Positions 33,707 to 42,997 of a stretch of DNA of 64,000 nucleotides are shown piece after piece. A program made the translations under genes and the position numbers. The stretch is from Halieaceae bacterium. Its GTDB lineage: Bacteria; Pseudomonadota; Gammaproteobacteria; Pseudomonadales; Halieaceae. Position 1 is the first letter of the stretch, and each line of letters starts with the position of its first letter. The notes under the pieces are model-generated. The model saw only the letters and a program-made list of their open reading frames with translations. It had not been told where the DNA came from and made no database searches. Location: contig CACOYM010000003.1 in assembly GCA_902631395.1 (NCBI GenBank), positions 1 through 64,000 of the forward strand, written 5' to 3'.

Positions 33707-34202
33707 CTGTTTGCTGCGTTACCGCCATTGAAGAAACCCCATTGGAGCTCCTTAGTGCCCTCCCGGGGTAGTGGGCGAGAGTGTTGCTATCAGTCTTTGT
33801 TTGGTGAGTGGTCGGAATAAATCCGTGACCTGTTGCTCGTGCTCAGCGGAGTGCTCTCAAGACTCCAGCATTCTAGCGCAGATTGCCTCGCAGCCGGCCG
33901 CAGCGAGAAGCCTCAATATCGCGCTATCAGTCCTCGCGACGCATTGCTCTACCAACAATTTTCCAAATGCTCCGGTCTTTTTTTGGCCGCCGCTGTTGGC
34001 GTCTACGCACTGAAAAGTCAGCGTGAAGTAGGGCAGGTCATCGCAACCTATCCGGTCTGGGCACCTGCACCTCTCCTTCACGAGGGCTTTGAGCGCTCGT
34101 CGGAACTTGGTTGCGTTGCGATGGCTGGCGCGTTGTGCGGATTTTTTGCAGTTTTGAGTGTGTTCAGTGCACGTTGATCTTATGCTGCAAACACGATGGA
34201 AA
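33707..34202. other. Intergenic region, no supported gene
   Basis: About 500 bases. Overlapping open frames of 60-114 codons exist on both strands, but none has a ribosome site or family resemblance. Its right end carries the terminator of the leftward gene at 34238. Confidence 0.4.
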
Positions 34203-34228
34203 GGGGTCAGAGCATCTGCTGTGACCCC
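34203..34228 (-). terminator. Terminator hairpin of the secreted-protein cluster
   Basis: Seven perfect outer base pairs (34203-34209 with 34222-34228) and four inner pairs around a two-base loop, directly after the stop of the leftward gene and followed on that strand by TTTCC. It probably ends the transcript of the duplicated secreted proteins. Confidence 0.6.
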
Positions 34229-34237
34229 TGAGACGTT

Positions 34238-34978
34238 TTAGCCGCCCATCCTCCCGAACACCGCCACATCGACTGTCACGATATTCTGCTCAATCGTTCT
34301 GATATCCCCCACCTCCCGCAGGAATGTCTGGAAGGTCTCTTCACTCCGATTGGCATTCATTTGCGCCATGACTGCCCCTACGCTCTTACCTGACACTGCA
34401 GCCACGTGGGTTGTGGCACCAAGCCCACCCGCTGACATTGAAATCAGCACCGTGTCTGTCTCGCCTAAATCAGTGCCAGCTATCATTTTTTGCCACGCCT
34501 CGGCGTATTTAGCTGGGTCCGATACTGAAATAAGGACGTAGAGATTAGCCACGCCGGGTCCAGCACCAATTTGATTAGCCGTAGAGCCTAGGCCTGTGCC
34601 CTCAAACATTGAGGAGCTAATAAGCTCCGACACACCATTTAGCTCGGCTAGGAGCGTCGCCCAGTCATCGGAGGCAGAGTTGATAGCGAAAGCAGCATCC
34701 ATAGCCTCATAGGAAGGGTGCAATACTGATACCATATGAGAGATGGGGCTCTCGCCAGCCGCTACTACCTGCCGCAGAATAGCGACTCCCGGTATTTTCT
34801 TCCCTGTAGGGGAGCTCCAGTACTTGCCCATGGCATTTGCAAACGCTTGCGGGTCTGAAACGTTCATCCCATAGACCATGCCTACTGGGGACGACGGTGC
34901 AGAATGGTTATCGGCCACTGCCAACGTTGCGCCAAGAACGAGGGCAAGTGACATCAGAGAGTTAATAATTTTTTTCAT
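34238..34978 (-). CDS. Secreted protein of two alpha/beta halves, unknown function
   Basis: A 246-residue protein with signal peptide (IINSLMSLALVLGATLAVADN). Two similar halves follow: VGMVYGMNVSDPQAFANAMGKYW.. and ANLYVLISVSDPAKYAEAWQKMI.., both starting with a strand, an SDP turn and a helix and ending in a strand that closes a ferredoxin-like sheet (..SSSMFEG and ..TVDVAVFG). This points to an internal duplication giving a one-chain version of a dimeric alpha/beta barrel. It is the third of three adjacent leftward genes with this plan. No family name can be given. Confidence 0.65.
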   Translation of the reverse strand: MKKIINSLMSLALVLGATLAVADNHSAPSSPVGMVYGMNVSDPQAFANAMGKYWSSPTGKKIPGVAILRQVVAAGESPISHMVSVLHPSYEAMDAAFAINSASDDWATLLAELNGVSELISSSMFEGTGLGSTANQIGAGPGVANLYVLISVSDPAKYAEAWQKMIAGTDLGETDTVLISMSAGGLGATTHVAAVSGKSVGAVMAQMNANRSEETFQTFLREVGDIRTIEQNIVTVDVAVFGRMGG

Positions 34979-35044
34979 TTTTGCCTCAATTTCTTCTGAA
35001 TATCGCGAGTGTAAGGTCTTGATGATCTTGAGTCGCGCCGTTGC

Positions 35045-35836
35045 TCAATTTGAAGGTGTTCGCACTACCTGAGAGTGGTAAACACGGTTTGAATCGCATT
35101 GGACGATGTCACCATAAAGTCTGTTGAAGTCTATCAACAGGCCTTCGTTCCAGAGCTCATTAGTGAAATTCGAGTACGCCGCGAAATTTGCATGTCCCAC
35201 CACCCACTTAAAGCTTGGCGAGTTGCCGATTCCTACAGGAGCGCCTGCTCTTGGCCAAAGTTGGGCCATGCCCATCGATTCTCCATTGAGCCCCCGGGCC
35301 GCCAAAAGTGCAGCGTATTCATTGTTTGCCACTAACAAATCATCATCGCCTTTACCTTCTTTGTAGACGCAGTCAGAAAACTCAGTCAAATGATTACCGT
35401 TCGTAAAATCGCCAGCCTGCACTAGGACCCACGCTCCCCAATCGCTATGAGAGCAGTTCTCAAGAAATTTGTTGGCTTCTGCATACATTTCATCACCCTT
35501 CGCAGAGCGTATGTCCATGTCCTTGCCCGCTGAATCATAGCTATCCCAGTAGCCAAGCCAGGCGAAATCGGTGGGATATTGTCCGTCTGAGAACTCACTC
35601 CACATGAGTTGAGCAACGTGAGAGTCAAAAGCGTCATTTTCGTCTGCCCACTTGTTCCAACTTGCAGCAAACTTTTGCGACTGCTCATAGCCGTCAATAC
35701 CTTCCTTAAAACTACAGCCATATATCTCAAGCGGCGCACCCGTACTCCACTGAACGCCGTCAGATACATGATTATCTGCTAGCACAGCTGGTGCTGACGC
35801 TATGCAAATGACGCCAAAGAAATTCTTGAGTTCCAT
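35045..35836 (-). CDS. Secreted protein of two alpha/beta halves with conserved cysteines
   Basis: A 263-residue protein with signal peptide (FFGVICIASAPAVLADN). The mature part consists of two similar modules of about 110 residues: one starts IYGCSFKEGIDGYEQSQ and ends FLENCSH, the other starts FSDCVYKEGKGDDDLLVA and ends DIVQCDSN. Each has a C..K.G start, a long helix, a strand pair and a closing cysteine, so each half probably holds one disulphide. It resembles the gene at 35912 more than that at 34238. Function unknown; a periplasmic binding role is a guess. Confidence 0.65.
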   Translation of the reverse strand: MELKNFFGVICIASAPAVLADNHVSDGVQWSTGAPLEIYGCSFKEGIDGYEQSQKFAASWNKWADENDAFDSHVAQLMWSEFSDGQYPTDFAWLGYWDSYDSAGKDMDIRSAKGDEMYAEANKFLENCSHSDWGAWVLVQAGDFTNGNHLTEFSDCVYKEGKGDDDLLVANNEYAALLAARGLNGESMGMAQLWPRAGAPVGIGNSPSFKWVVGHANFAAYSNFTNELWNEGLLIDFNRLYGDIVQCDSNRVYHSQVVRTPSN

Positions 35837-35911
35837 ATTTGTTCTCCTTATCCCGAGGTTCGACGGGCATTTATAAAAGTTTTAGTTGCAAGGGATTTTC
35901 TACAAAGATGG

Positions 35912-36697
35912 CTAGGGTCGTAGCATTACGGTTTCACTCATGAGCTGTTCACCGCTGCAGTCCGCGTATGTCTGGTAGTACTCACGTAGGCCTCGCCAAC
36001 CACCATTTGCTTCCATTTTTCTTCTTTTCATAAAGGACTCGATGTCGGGGTAGACTGCCAAATGGGCGAATTCTCCCGGGGAGTCTGCGCCCCCCGTGTG
36101 CGGAAACATCAAGGCCCAGCCGATCATTCCCGCTGGATAATTCTTGATTCCAGTAATGTAATCATTATGTTTTTGCTCGAGTTGCTCCCAACCAACCTTC
36201 GGTGTGCACCAATTCCAGCTCACATAACGGTCATCATCATTTTGCATTGCCTCCGCATCAGCATATAAAACTAGTCCGTGTGCCTGCTTTACGTCGCACA
36301 TTGCTAATGATTGCCAACGTTCGTTCAGCGCTGCGCCGTCTTCGGATGTCAGCCACATGTCCCAAGATTTTCCCCAGCGCTCGTAGTCGTCCATGGCCAA
36401 AAATTCCACGAAATCGTAGGGCCAAGGGTTGTTTGCATTTGCGTGAGAGAACAATGGCTTCTGCCTTACGAAGACGGGCTCAACACTGTTTTTCTTGGCC
36501 CAATCGAAGTAGTCGTCCAGCATCTCATCATAATCTTCCTCGCTGATACCGGGATTGAGCTTGCAAAGATTAGCCTGAACGTTGAATGGCTTGCTTACAT
36601 TCATCCCATTAAGCATTTGGTCGTCCGCCAGTGCAGCGAATGACGCCAAGAGTCCTAAAAGTATGGCACCGAGACATGCGGGTGTTAAAAATTTCAT
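35912..36697 (-). CDS. Secreted protein of two alpha/beta halves with conserved cysteines
   Basis: A 261-residue protein from the ATG at 36697, which has GGGGGA upstream (a TTG four codons earlier is also open). Signal peptide: LGAILLGLLASFAALADD. The two halves start NLCKLNPGISEEDYDEML and NWCTPKVGWEQLEQKHND and end SLAMCDVKQ and YADCSGEQ, so the cysteine positions match those of the neighbouring gene. This indicates paralogy between the two genes and an older duplication inside each. It is the first gene of the three in transcription order. No family is recognised. Confidence 0.65.
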   Translation of the reverse strand: MKFLTPACLGAILLGLLASFAALADDQMLNGMNVSKPFNVQANLCKLNPGISEEDYDEMLDDYFDWAKKNSVEPVFVRQKPLFSHANANNPWPYDFVEFLAMDDYERWGKSWDMWLTSEDGAALNERWQSLAMCDVKQAHGLVLYADAEAMQNDDDRYVSWNWCTPKVGWEQLEQKHNDYITGIKNYPAGMIGWALMFPHTGGADSPGEFAHLAVYPDIESFMKRRKMEANGGWRGLREYYQTYADCSGEQLMSETVMLRP

Positions 36698-36888
36698 TAG
36701 TTCCCCCAATTGGTTTAGTTGACTTTTCGATGGATGATAATAATTTTTATTCCCATTTGCGAATTCGAGTATCTCCCCGCGGACGACTGCTCACAACACC
36801 TAAGCGAGGCTATCAAAAAGACACTGCGAGGCAGCGAGTTATTCAGGACCATCAGTTTCGCATTTTTGTAACATCTCCGCCGAATTTG

Positions 36889-38187
36889 TTACTGAGTTCT
36901 CGGGGCGGTTGCCGTAACTAGCCAATAAAAAAAGCCACCACTGGCAACAATTGCTGCAGAGATGAGCGCTTCGATCGGTCGCTGAAGCACGATGTAAGTC
37001 AGCGTCCAGCCCGTTATGGCAAGGAAAATCAACGGTGTGATGGGATACAGAGTTACGCTGAAAGGGCGCGATAATTGCGGCCGCTGCCAACGTAAGACGA
37101 ACAAGCCCAACACAGTAGCGAAGGTGTTTAGGGCCATAGTCGCGCCCGAGAAAATGAGAATTTGCTCGAAAGACGCAGTCCACAAGAACAGCAGAGCCGT
37201 GCCAGACTGTAAAAGGATAGCATTGATGGGAATGCCATCTTTGTTCTCGCGCGCTATGGGCGCGAAGCGGGGGTAGTCCTGTCCTATCCGGTGTAGCACG
37301 CGCGGCCCAGCCAAGATCATGGCGCTAATGGTCGAAATTAGCAGCAAAGCGAGCAGCAGGCCCATTGCTGAGCCTATTTTTTTGCCGAAGGCAAATTCGG
37401 CAACTATGATACCCACCTCGACTTTCCCCACTACCTCATCTATTGGTGCGACGGAGAGGAAGACGAAATTCAGCAGGCAATACAGTGCCGCAACTATCGT
37501 GGTACTGATCCCAAGCACCCAGGGGAGGCTTTTCTGGGGCGCGGCAAGTTCTCCGCTGATGTATGTAGCCGCATTCCAGCCTGAATAAGCGTAATTTACA
37601 TAAATTAAGGAAACCGCGAAGGCCCCGCTGCCTAGCAACGCGGAAGCCTCTTCGCCCCAAAGGAAGGTCGCCTGTCGTTCCGTTGGGCTGAACACCAGCG
37701 CGGCTAACGAAAATACCACGATGAGTGTTAGTTTAAGTACGGTGAACAGTGTCTGTGTGTTGCCACTGTGACGACGGGTGCTGCAGTGCGCTGCCGTTAA
37801 AGCGATAATTGCGAGGGTCGCCAACCACAGTGGATCCGCGCCCACGCCGCTTGAACTGAGATAGCTGCCAAAGGTCAGCGCTGCCAGAGCGGACGGTGCG
37901 GCAAATCCGACTGTTGCTGAGACCCAGCCTGAAATAAAGCCGGCGCAAGGGTGATAGATATCCGTGAGAAAGTGGTACTCGCCCCCTGAGCGGGGTAGTG
38001 CCGCGCCCAGCTCGGCGTAGCTCAGTGCGCCGCAGAGTGCTGAGACACCACCGATTAACCATAACGCCATGATTACCGGCGCAGATTGAATATCAATGAG
38101 CTGGAAACCGAGACTGGTGAAGACGCCAGTGCCAATCATATTGGCGATGACGACGGCAGCGGCAACCTTGGGCGGATAATGTGACAA
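36889..38187 (-). CDS. APC-family amino-acid permease
   Basis: A 432-residue transporter with about twelve membrane helices. The start VAAAVVIANMIGTGVFTSLGF is the unwound helix-1 motif of the amino acid-polyamine-organocation superfamily, with GSYLSSSG and YVNYAYSGWNAATYISGEL (helix 6) as further family motifs. It imports or exchanges amino acids at the inner membrane; substrate unknown. It is followed in the same direction from upstream by the AzlCD exporter with a 36-base gap, so the three may be one transcript. Confidence 0.88.
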   Translation of the reverse strand: MSHYPPKVAAAVVIANMIGTGVFTSLGFQLIDIQSAPVIMALWLIGGVSALCGALSYAELGAALPRSGGEYHFLTDIYHPCAGFISGWVSATVGFAAPSALAALTFGSYLSSSGVGADPLWLATLAIIALTAAHCSTRRHSGNTQTLFTVLKLTLIVVFSLAALVFSPTERQATFLWGEEASALLGSGAFAVSLIYVNYAYSGWNAATYISGELAAPQKSLPWVLGISTTIVAALYCLLNFVFLSVAPIDEVVGKVEVGIIVAEFAFGKKIGSAMGLLLALLLISTISAMILAGPRVLHRIGQDYPRFAPIARENKDGIPINAILLQSGTALLFLWTASFEQILIFSGATMALNTFATVLGLFVLRWQRPQLSRPFSVTLYPITPLIFLAITGWTLTYIVLQRPIEALISAAIVASGGFFYWLVTATAPRTQ

Positions 38188-38223
38188 GGCGAGTCCTCGT
38201 CCGGTGGAATAAGGCAGTAAATC

Positions 38224-38529
38224 TCAGATTATTGCGCCAATTAGCCAGAAAGTCCCCATTCCGGAGATTAGGGCAAGAATGTGATTGCCGGTGGTCTTAG
38301 CGGCAGTAGCGGCACAAGTCAGGCCGATTAATTCCGGTAAACCCGCCTCGAGTTCTCCCTTGGGCGATGTCAGCATGGATATAACCAGGGCTGCCATGAC
38401 CGTCGGAGCCACATATTCAAGTGCCCGCAATAAAATTTGGGGAAACGTATAATGCGCGAGAGCAAAGATAAAAAACGCGCGCATGGCGTAGGAGCCAAAA
38501 CCTGTGAGAACAATAGCCAGTGTAATCAT
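38224..38529 (-). CDS. azlD: AzlD-type branched-chain amino-acid exporter small subunit
   Basis: A 101-residue membrane protein from the ATG at 38529, which overlaps the azlC stop by four bases; the longer open frame upstream lies inside azlC. Its three or four helices (LAIVLTGFGSYAMRAFFIFAL, VAPTVMAALVISML, ISGMGTFWLIG) match AzlD. With AzlC it forms a branched-chain amino-acid or analogue exporter of the LIV-E type. Confidence 0.85.
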   Translation of the reverse strand: MITLAIVLTGFGSYAMRAFFIFALAHYTFPQILLRALEYVAPTVMAALVISMLTSPKGELEAGLPELIGLTCAATAAKTTGNHILALISGMGTFWLIGAII

Positions 38530-39212
38530 ATCGATTGCTTCCGAGTGAAGAGCAACATCAGGCAGACGCTGAAGATTACTGCGACTAGAATCCCGGCCCG
38601 GCTCGGGAGAGCAGCGAAAAAGTAGGTGAGACCCATGGCAACTGCTGCAGAGCACAGTTTGTCGCGCCGGTTACTGGCGGCCATCATCAGGCTCACGAAC
38701 AACACAGGCGCGGCAAATTCAACGCCCCACTCGGTGGGAATAACCGGTCCTAGCGCGACGCCCAAGGCGGTGAAGATCATCCACAGAGCCCAAAAAGTGA
38801 AGCCTGCAGCGAGGAAGTAGCGCCGGAAGGCCACAGGCTCGTCGATGGGTTTGATCTGACTGAGTACGAATACTTGATCAATCAACACGTAGGCACCGAC
38901 CCAGCGGAACCAAGTCGGTTGATTTTGGAAGCGAGGCGCGAGCGTCACGGAATAGAGCATGTGACGCGCGCCGACGATAAGTGCCGCACTGACCGCTGCC
39001 GCGACAGAGGCGCCTTCTCCAATCAGGGTGAATAAGGTGACCTGAATAGCGCCGCCGAAAATGATGGGCGATGATGACCAACCCAGCAGTTCCGGTATGC
39101 CGGCCTCGGCAACGACCACGCCGAATACAAAGGCGAAGGGCAGCGCCGGGATGAATAGCGGCAGCGCGTCAAGGGCGCCTTGCAACACAGGTTGAGATGG
39201 GAAGGTATTCAC
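38526..39212 (-). CDS. azlC: AzlC-type branched-chain amino-acid exporter large subunit
   Basis: A 228-residue membrane protein with seven or eight helices. The motifs LPFAFVFGVVVAEAGIPELLGWSSSPIIFGGAIQ.. (start) and GARHMLYSVTLAPRFQ are the AzlC hallmarks, and YVLIDQVFVLSQ follows. It pairs with azlD through an ATGA overlap, and together they export branched-chain amino acids. It is likely the first gene of the azlCD-permease transcript. Confidence 0.88.
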   Translation of the reverse strand: MNTFPSQPVLQGALDALPLFIPALPFAFVFGVVVAEAGIPELLGWSSSPIIFGGAIQVTLFTLIGEGASVAAAVSAALIVGARHMLYSVTLAPRFQNQPTWFRWVGAYVLIDQVFVLSQIKPIDEPVAFRRYFLAAGFTFWALWMIFTALGVALGPVIPTEWGVEFAAPVLFVSLMMAASNRRDKLCSAAVAMGLTYFFAALPSRAGILVAVIFSVCLMLLFTRKQSI

Positions 39213-39381
39213 TGGGCCGCTAATGTACTGGACTTTCCAGACAAAAGCGGGCCTTAAGAGGGCCGCTGTGACACAGTGTGCTCGAGACGTCAGTCCTCCA
39301 ATCCAACCTAATAAGCCCTAGGATGCAGTTTAATCTCTGACTCAGGGCTGTCACCTATTATAAGTTTATCGGGATTGGTGA

Positions 39382-40182
39382 TTAGGGCTGTGGATCCGGC
39401 CGTGCTTTGATCCTGAGAAAGCGCCGTGTCCAGACCGATTGAAAAATGGGATCTAGCCAGCGATACAGGCGGCCGGATACGACAACAGGCTTGCCCGCGT
39501 CTACGCCTTTAATCGCATCGCGGACGACGACGTCCGCGTCGTACCAGAGCCATTTCGCCATGTTGTTTTTTATTTCCATGAGCCCTGCGGTCTCGTGGAA
39601 ATCGGTATGGGTGTAGCCAGGACAGAGCGCGGAGACGTGAACGCCTTGTGCGGCGACGGTAAGATTTAGTTCCTCGGAGAGCGCGACCAGATACGCCTTG
39701 GCCGGGCCGTAATTGCAGCCCCCGTAGCGTGGCACCCGCGCCGCAACTGATGCAACATTGATTACCCTACCAAAGCCTCTGTCCGCCATGGGCGGCACCA
39801 GCCGGTGACACAAATCGGCAACCGCCAACATCATAAGCTGAAAAAAAGTTTGTTGATCTCTCCAGCTGCGGTCTTTCAGCAGGTCGGGTCCTGCGATGCC
39901 CGCGTTGTTGATCAGCCAATCAATCTCCCAGCTATTGTCAGCGCAGGTGTCGGCGATACGTTTTGGCGCCGATGGATCCGCGAGATCGGCAACAATGACG
40001 TCGGCGCGAACGCCGAGGTTCTGATTGAGTTTTTTCGCCAGCTCAAGGAGCCGCCCCTCACGTCGTGCGACGAGCACCAAGTCGTTCCCTCGCGCGGCCA
40101 GCTGTCGCGCGAATTCCGCTCCGAGACCGGCTGAGGCGCCGGTGACCAGCGTGCGCTTATTCGTGTTTGCTGATCCTGTCAC
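39382..40182 (-). CDS. Short-chain dehydrogenase/reductase
   Basis: A 266-residue classical SDR. The cofactor loop is VTGASAGLGAEFARQL, with NNAGIAG, the serine in INVASVAARVPRYGG and the catalytic pair in NYGPAKAYL (Tyr-x3-Lys). An arginine after strand 2 (LVARREGRL) favours NADP(H). GVHVSALCPGYTHTDFHE follows. It begins with GTG overlapping the stop of the NTF2-like gene upstream, so the two are translationally coupled. Substrate unknown; related proteins act on ketones of lipid or steroid type. Confidence 0.87.
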   Translation of the reverse strand: MTGSANTNKRTLVTGASAGLGAEFARQLAARGNDLVLVARREGRLLELAKKLNQNLGVRADVIVADLADPSAPKRIADTCADNSWEIDWLINNAGIAGPDLLKDRSWRDQQTFFQLMMLAVADLCHRLVPPMADRGFGRVINVASVAARVPRYGGCNYGPAKAYLVALSEELNLTVAAQGVHVSALCPGYTHTDFHETAGLMEIKNNMAKWLWYDADVVVRDAIKGVDAGKPVVVSGRLYRWLDPIFQSVWTRRFLRIKARPDPQP

Positions 40183-40670
40183 AGCGTCATCGACCAGCTA
40201 TGCAGTCGAATTTTCCAAGCACCATTGTCGTCTTTTGCGACCACGTCGATATAATGACTCGACGTAGATTCACCTTCCAATGCGCCCTGTGGTAAGTCGG
40301 CCGCTGCGCTCGTGTCGACAATGCGCTTGACGGTGTAGTCGTACTCTACGACCGCGACATCACCTATCATGGTAATGCTGTGGGGGACATCGACCGTTAT
40401 CTCATATCGGGCGGTCTTAAAGACCGGGCTCAGAAATACCCGATACTTTTCCCTGCCATCAAGGCCGGAAACACCAGGCGGCCGCAGGCTGACATCTGGA
40501 TGGAGTCCGTTCACATAGCCGTCTATGTCACTGTCCTCTACCGCGCTGATCCAGCCCTCGTAGAGCGCTAAGATCTCATCGTGATCCGAGTCGGCATAGA
40601 TAATCTGTGCGACAGTTAGGGTGCTAAGTGCTGCTAGCCCTGCGGTGAGTCTTTTTATCTTATTGATCAT
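40179..40670 (-). CDS. Exported NTF2-like protein
   Basis: A 163-residue protein with signal peptide (RLTAGLAALSTLTVAQIIYAD) and one NTF2-fold domain of the DUF4440/SnoaL type: EILALYEGWISAVEDSDIDGYVNGLHPDVSLRPP.., and the closing GAWKIRLHSWSM. It is coupled by overlap to the downstream SDR, which is unusual because one is exported and the other cytosolic. Function unknown. Confidence 0.75.
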   Translation of the reverse strand: MINKIKRLTAGLAALSTLTVAQIIYADSDHDEILALYEGWISAVEDSDIDGYVNGLHPDVSLRPPGVSGLDGREKYRVFLSPVFKTARYEITVDVPHSITMIGDVAVVEYDYTVKRIVDTSAAADLPQGALEGESTSSHYIDVVAKDDNGAWKIRLHSWSMTL

Positions 40671-40912
40671 GGCGTTTGTCCTTAAAATGCGTTCTTTTCA
40701 TGCCCGTCTGTCGAAGCCGAGAGTTGCGCGGGTTGTCTTATTGATATGTGCGGCAGCTTAGCTAGGCTAATACCTAGCGAATCAGCCTGCCATACGCAGC
40801 GCAGGTGCTTTAACATTGTATTGGACTGGTCGAGGTAGAATCTTAGTGACCATCAGTGAAGACAACCACTAACGACGGTTTTTGAGATAATACCGAAGTT
40901 GGGGAGAGCGTC

Positions 40913-41692
40913 ATGTCAGATAGAGTCTCAATCAACATCTCAGCGCACATTGCGCACGTCACGCTTACCCGCGCGGACAAAATGAATGCGTTGGACACCG
41001 CGATGTTCGAGGCGATCTGCGATGCCATCGACACACTCACAACGGAGTCCGACGTGCGTGCGGTGGTGGTTTCTGGGGAAGGCAGGGGTTTCTGTGCTGG
41101 CTTGGATCTGTCCAATTTTGTTGAGGATAAAGAGCCCATGGATTTGATGCCGCGAACCCATGGAATGGCCAACGTGCCGCAACAAGTGGCTTGGGGATGG
41201 CGAACTTTGCCTATGCCTGTTATCGCAGCCGCTCACGGTGTCGCGCTGGGGGGCGGCCTGAATATTATGTCGGGCGCGGACATTCGTGTAATTCACCCAG
41301 AGACGCGCTGTGCCGTCATGGAGATGCGCTGGGGGTTGGTACCCGATATGGCTGGTTATCCACTGTGGAGGGGTAATGTCCGAGACGATGTGCTGCGCAA
41401 ACTGGTTTACACCAACGCTGAATTTTCCGGTCTGGAGGCATGTGAACTAGGGTTTGCTACGGAAACTGCTTCGGACCCCCTCACGCGCGCGATGGGTCTG
41501 GCAGAAGAGATAGCAAGTAAGAACCCTGAGGCCATCCGCGCTGCCAAACGCTTGTCCAATGCGTTGGCGGACAGCACGGATGAGGCTTTGTTGCTCGCTG
41601 AATCTGAAGAGCAAACCGACATCATCGGCAAGGCCAATCAAGCGGAGGCGGTCGCGTCGTTTATCGCAGGTCGTGCGCCTAAGTTTTCCTGA
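40913..41692 (+). CDS. Crotonase/enoyl-CoA hydratase family protein
   Basis: A 259-residue crotonase-fold protein. GEGRGFCAGLDLSNFVED forms the first oxyanion loop and GVALGGGLNIMSGADIRV the second; RCAVMEMRWGLVPDMAGY supplies the acidic residues, with aspartate in VPDMAG. The sequence SITSKNPEAI-like region IASKNPEAIRAAKRLSN is typical of the C-terminal trimer helix. It may be a hydratase or isomerase in fatty-acid breakdown. It is unlikely to be in the transcript of lipA but lies 48 bases upstream of it. Confidence 0.88.
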   Translation: MSDRVSINISAHIAHVTLTRADKMNALDTAMFEAICDAIDTLTTESDVRAVVVSGEGRGFCAGLDLSNFVEDKEPMDLMPRTHGMANVPQQVAWGWRTLPMPVIAAAHGVALGGGLNIMSGADIRVIHPETRCAVMEMRWGLVPDMAGYPLWRGNVRDDVLRKLVYTNAEFSGLEACELGFATETASDPLTRAMGLAEEIASKNPEAIRAAKRLSNALADSTDEALLLAESEEQTDIIGKANQAEAVASFIAGRAPKFS

Positions 41693-41740
41693 TTGGTGGC
41701 CGATTGATGCGGTCCTTTACAGGACGGAAGTGATTCATTT

Positions 41741-42754
41741 ATGAGCGATAATTGCATTCCCATTAAGCAGATCGATAGCGGCAGTAAGTTTAAAAATAGC
41801 CGTGGCATGTCCGTGATAAAAGATGGCATCAAGGCCTCTTTAAACCCAGGGAAGCGTGCGACAAAGCCCGATTGGCTCCGGATGCGAGCGCAAAAAAGCG
41901 AGAAGTCCGATGCCGTCCGCGCGATAGTACACGAGCACGGGCTGGCCACAGTATGCGAGGAGGCCAAGTGTCCCAATATTGGTGAGTGCTGGAGCGCGGG
42001 TACCGCGACCATCATGCTTATGGGTGATGTCTGCACTCGCGCCTGCCGTTTCTGCTCGGTAAATACGGGCAATCCCAGTGGCTGGTTGGATCCCGAGGAA
42101 CCTGCCAACACGGCTCGGGCCGTCAACCTGATGGGGTTGAAATACGTAGTCCTGACCTCGGTAAATAGAGACGACTTGGCCGACGGTGGCGCTAGCCACT
42201 ATGCCTCTGTGGTGCAGGCTACCAGGGCGCTGAATCCTGATACGGCTGTAGAGGCGCTTACGCCAGATTTTTTGGGTGACCTGTGGGCTGTCGAGACGCT
42301 ACTGGACTCGGGTATCGAAGTGTTTGCTCAAAACATAGAAACCGTGGAACGTCTGACTCATCCCGTACGAGATCCGCGCGCCGGTTATCAGCAAACGCTC
42401 AATGTCCTGAAACACGGGAAGGGATACCGCCCCGACGTGATTACGAAGACGTCACTGATGCTGGGCTTGGGAGAGGCAGACGATGAGTTGCAGCGCTGTA
42501 TGGATGATTTACGCCAGCATGACGTAGACGTTTTGACACTGGGCCAGTACCTCCAGCCCACCAAGCACCATCTCCCCGTGGCGCGGTTTGTGTCCCCAGA
42601 GGAGTTTGACCGATATCGTGAGTGGGGTCTGGAGCGAGGTTTCCTTGAGGTCGTTTCGGGCGTATTTGTGCGTTCCAGTTATCGTGCCGAGCAGGTACTT
42701 GATCTGAACAATGTTGGCCTTGATCTGAGCAATTTTGGTCGTGGCGTGCCGTAG
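41741..42754 (+). CDS. lipA: Lipoyl synthase
   Basis: A 337-residue radical-SAM enzyme that inserts two sulfurs into octanoyl groups on lipoyl domains. The auxiliary [4Fe-4S] cluster cysteines C72, C77 and C83 are in [12 protein letters not shown]; the radical-SAM cluster cysteines C98, C102 and C105 are in CTRACRFC. The RSSYRAEQ motif with the conserved serine is close to the C-terminus. The N-terminal ~20 residues are longer than in E. coli. LipB is not in the window. GGAAG is the ribosome site. Confidence 0.97.
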   Translation: MSDNCIPIKQIDSGSKFKNSRGMSVIKDGIKASLNPGKRATKPDWLRMRAQKSEKSDAVRAIVHEHGLATVCEEAKCPNIGECWSAGTATIMLMGDVCTRACRFCSVNTGNPSGWLDPEEPANTARAVNLMGLKYVVLTSVNRDDLADGGASHYASVVQATRALNPDTAVEALTPDFLGDLWAVETLLDSGIEVFAQNIETVERLTHPVRDPRAGYQQTLNVLKHGKGYRPDVITKTSLMLGLGEADDELQRCMDDLRQHDVDVLTLGQYLQPTKHHLPVARFVSPEEFDRYREWGLERGFLEVVSGVFVRSSYRAEQVLDLNNVGLDLSNFGRGVP

Positions 42755-42866
42755 TGCGGCACATGTGTAGCGTCGCAAAATTCACTACCACCGTGACGGA
42801 TATACGAGTCCGGGGATGGTTTAAGGCCAACTGCCTCAAGTTGCCGTATAGCCATATGGATGTGGC

Positions 42867-42886
42867 GTAACGCCTTGCGGCGTTAC
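42867..42886. terminator. Hairpin after lipA
   Basis: A perfect eight-base stem (42867-42874 with 42879-42886) around a TTGC loop, 112 bases after the lipA stop. It has no T-run on either strand, so it may act as a weak terminator or RNA stabiliser. Confidence 0.45.
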
Positions 42887-42997
42887 AATTAAGAGACGAT
42901 ACGGCGATGCGCACTGTGCGTTGCGAAGCACTGAGAGCACTGAGAGCACAGGAGGAGTGGCTGTCGATATGAGTTACGTGATCACAGCACCCGCATT

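Noticed and set aside
33833-34177. 114-codon frame between rhodanese and the secreted cluster
   Set aside because: It begins at a rare start without a ribosome site and overlaps equally long frames on the other strand; no family resemblance.
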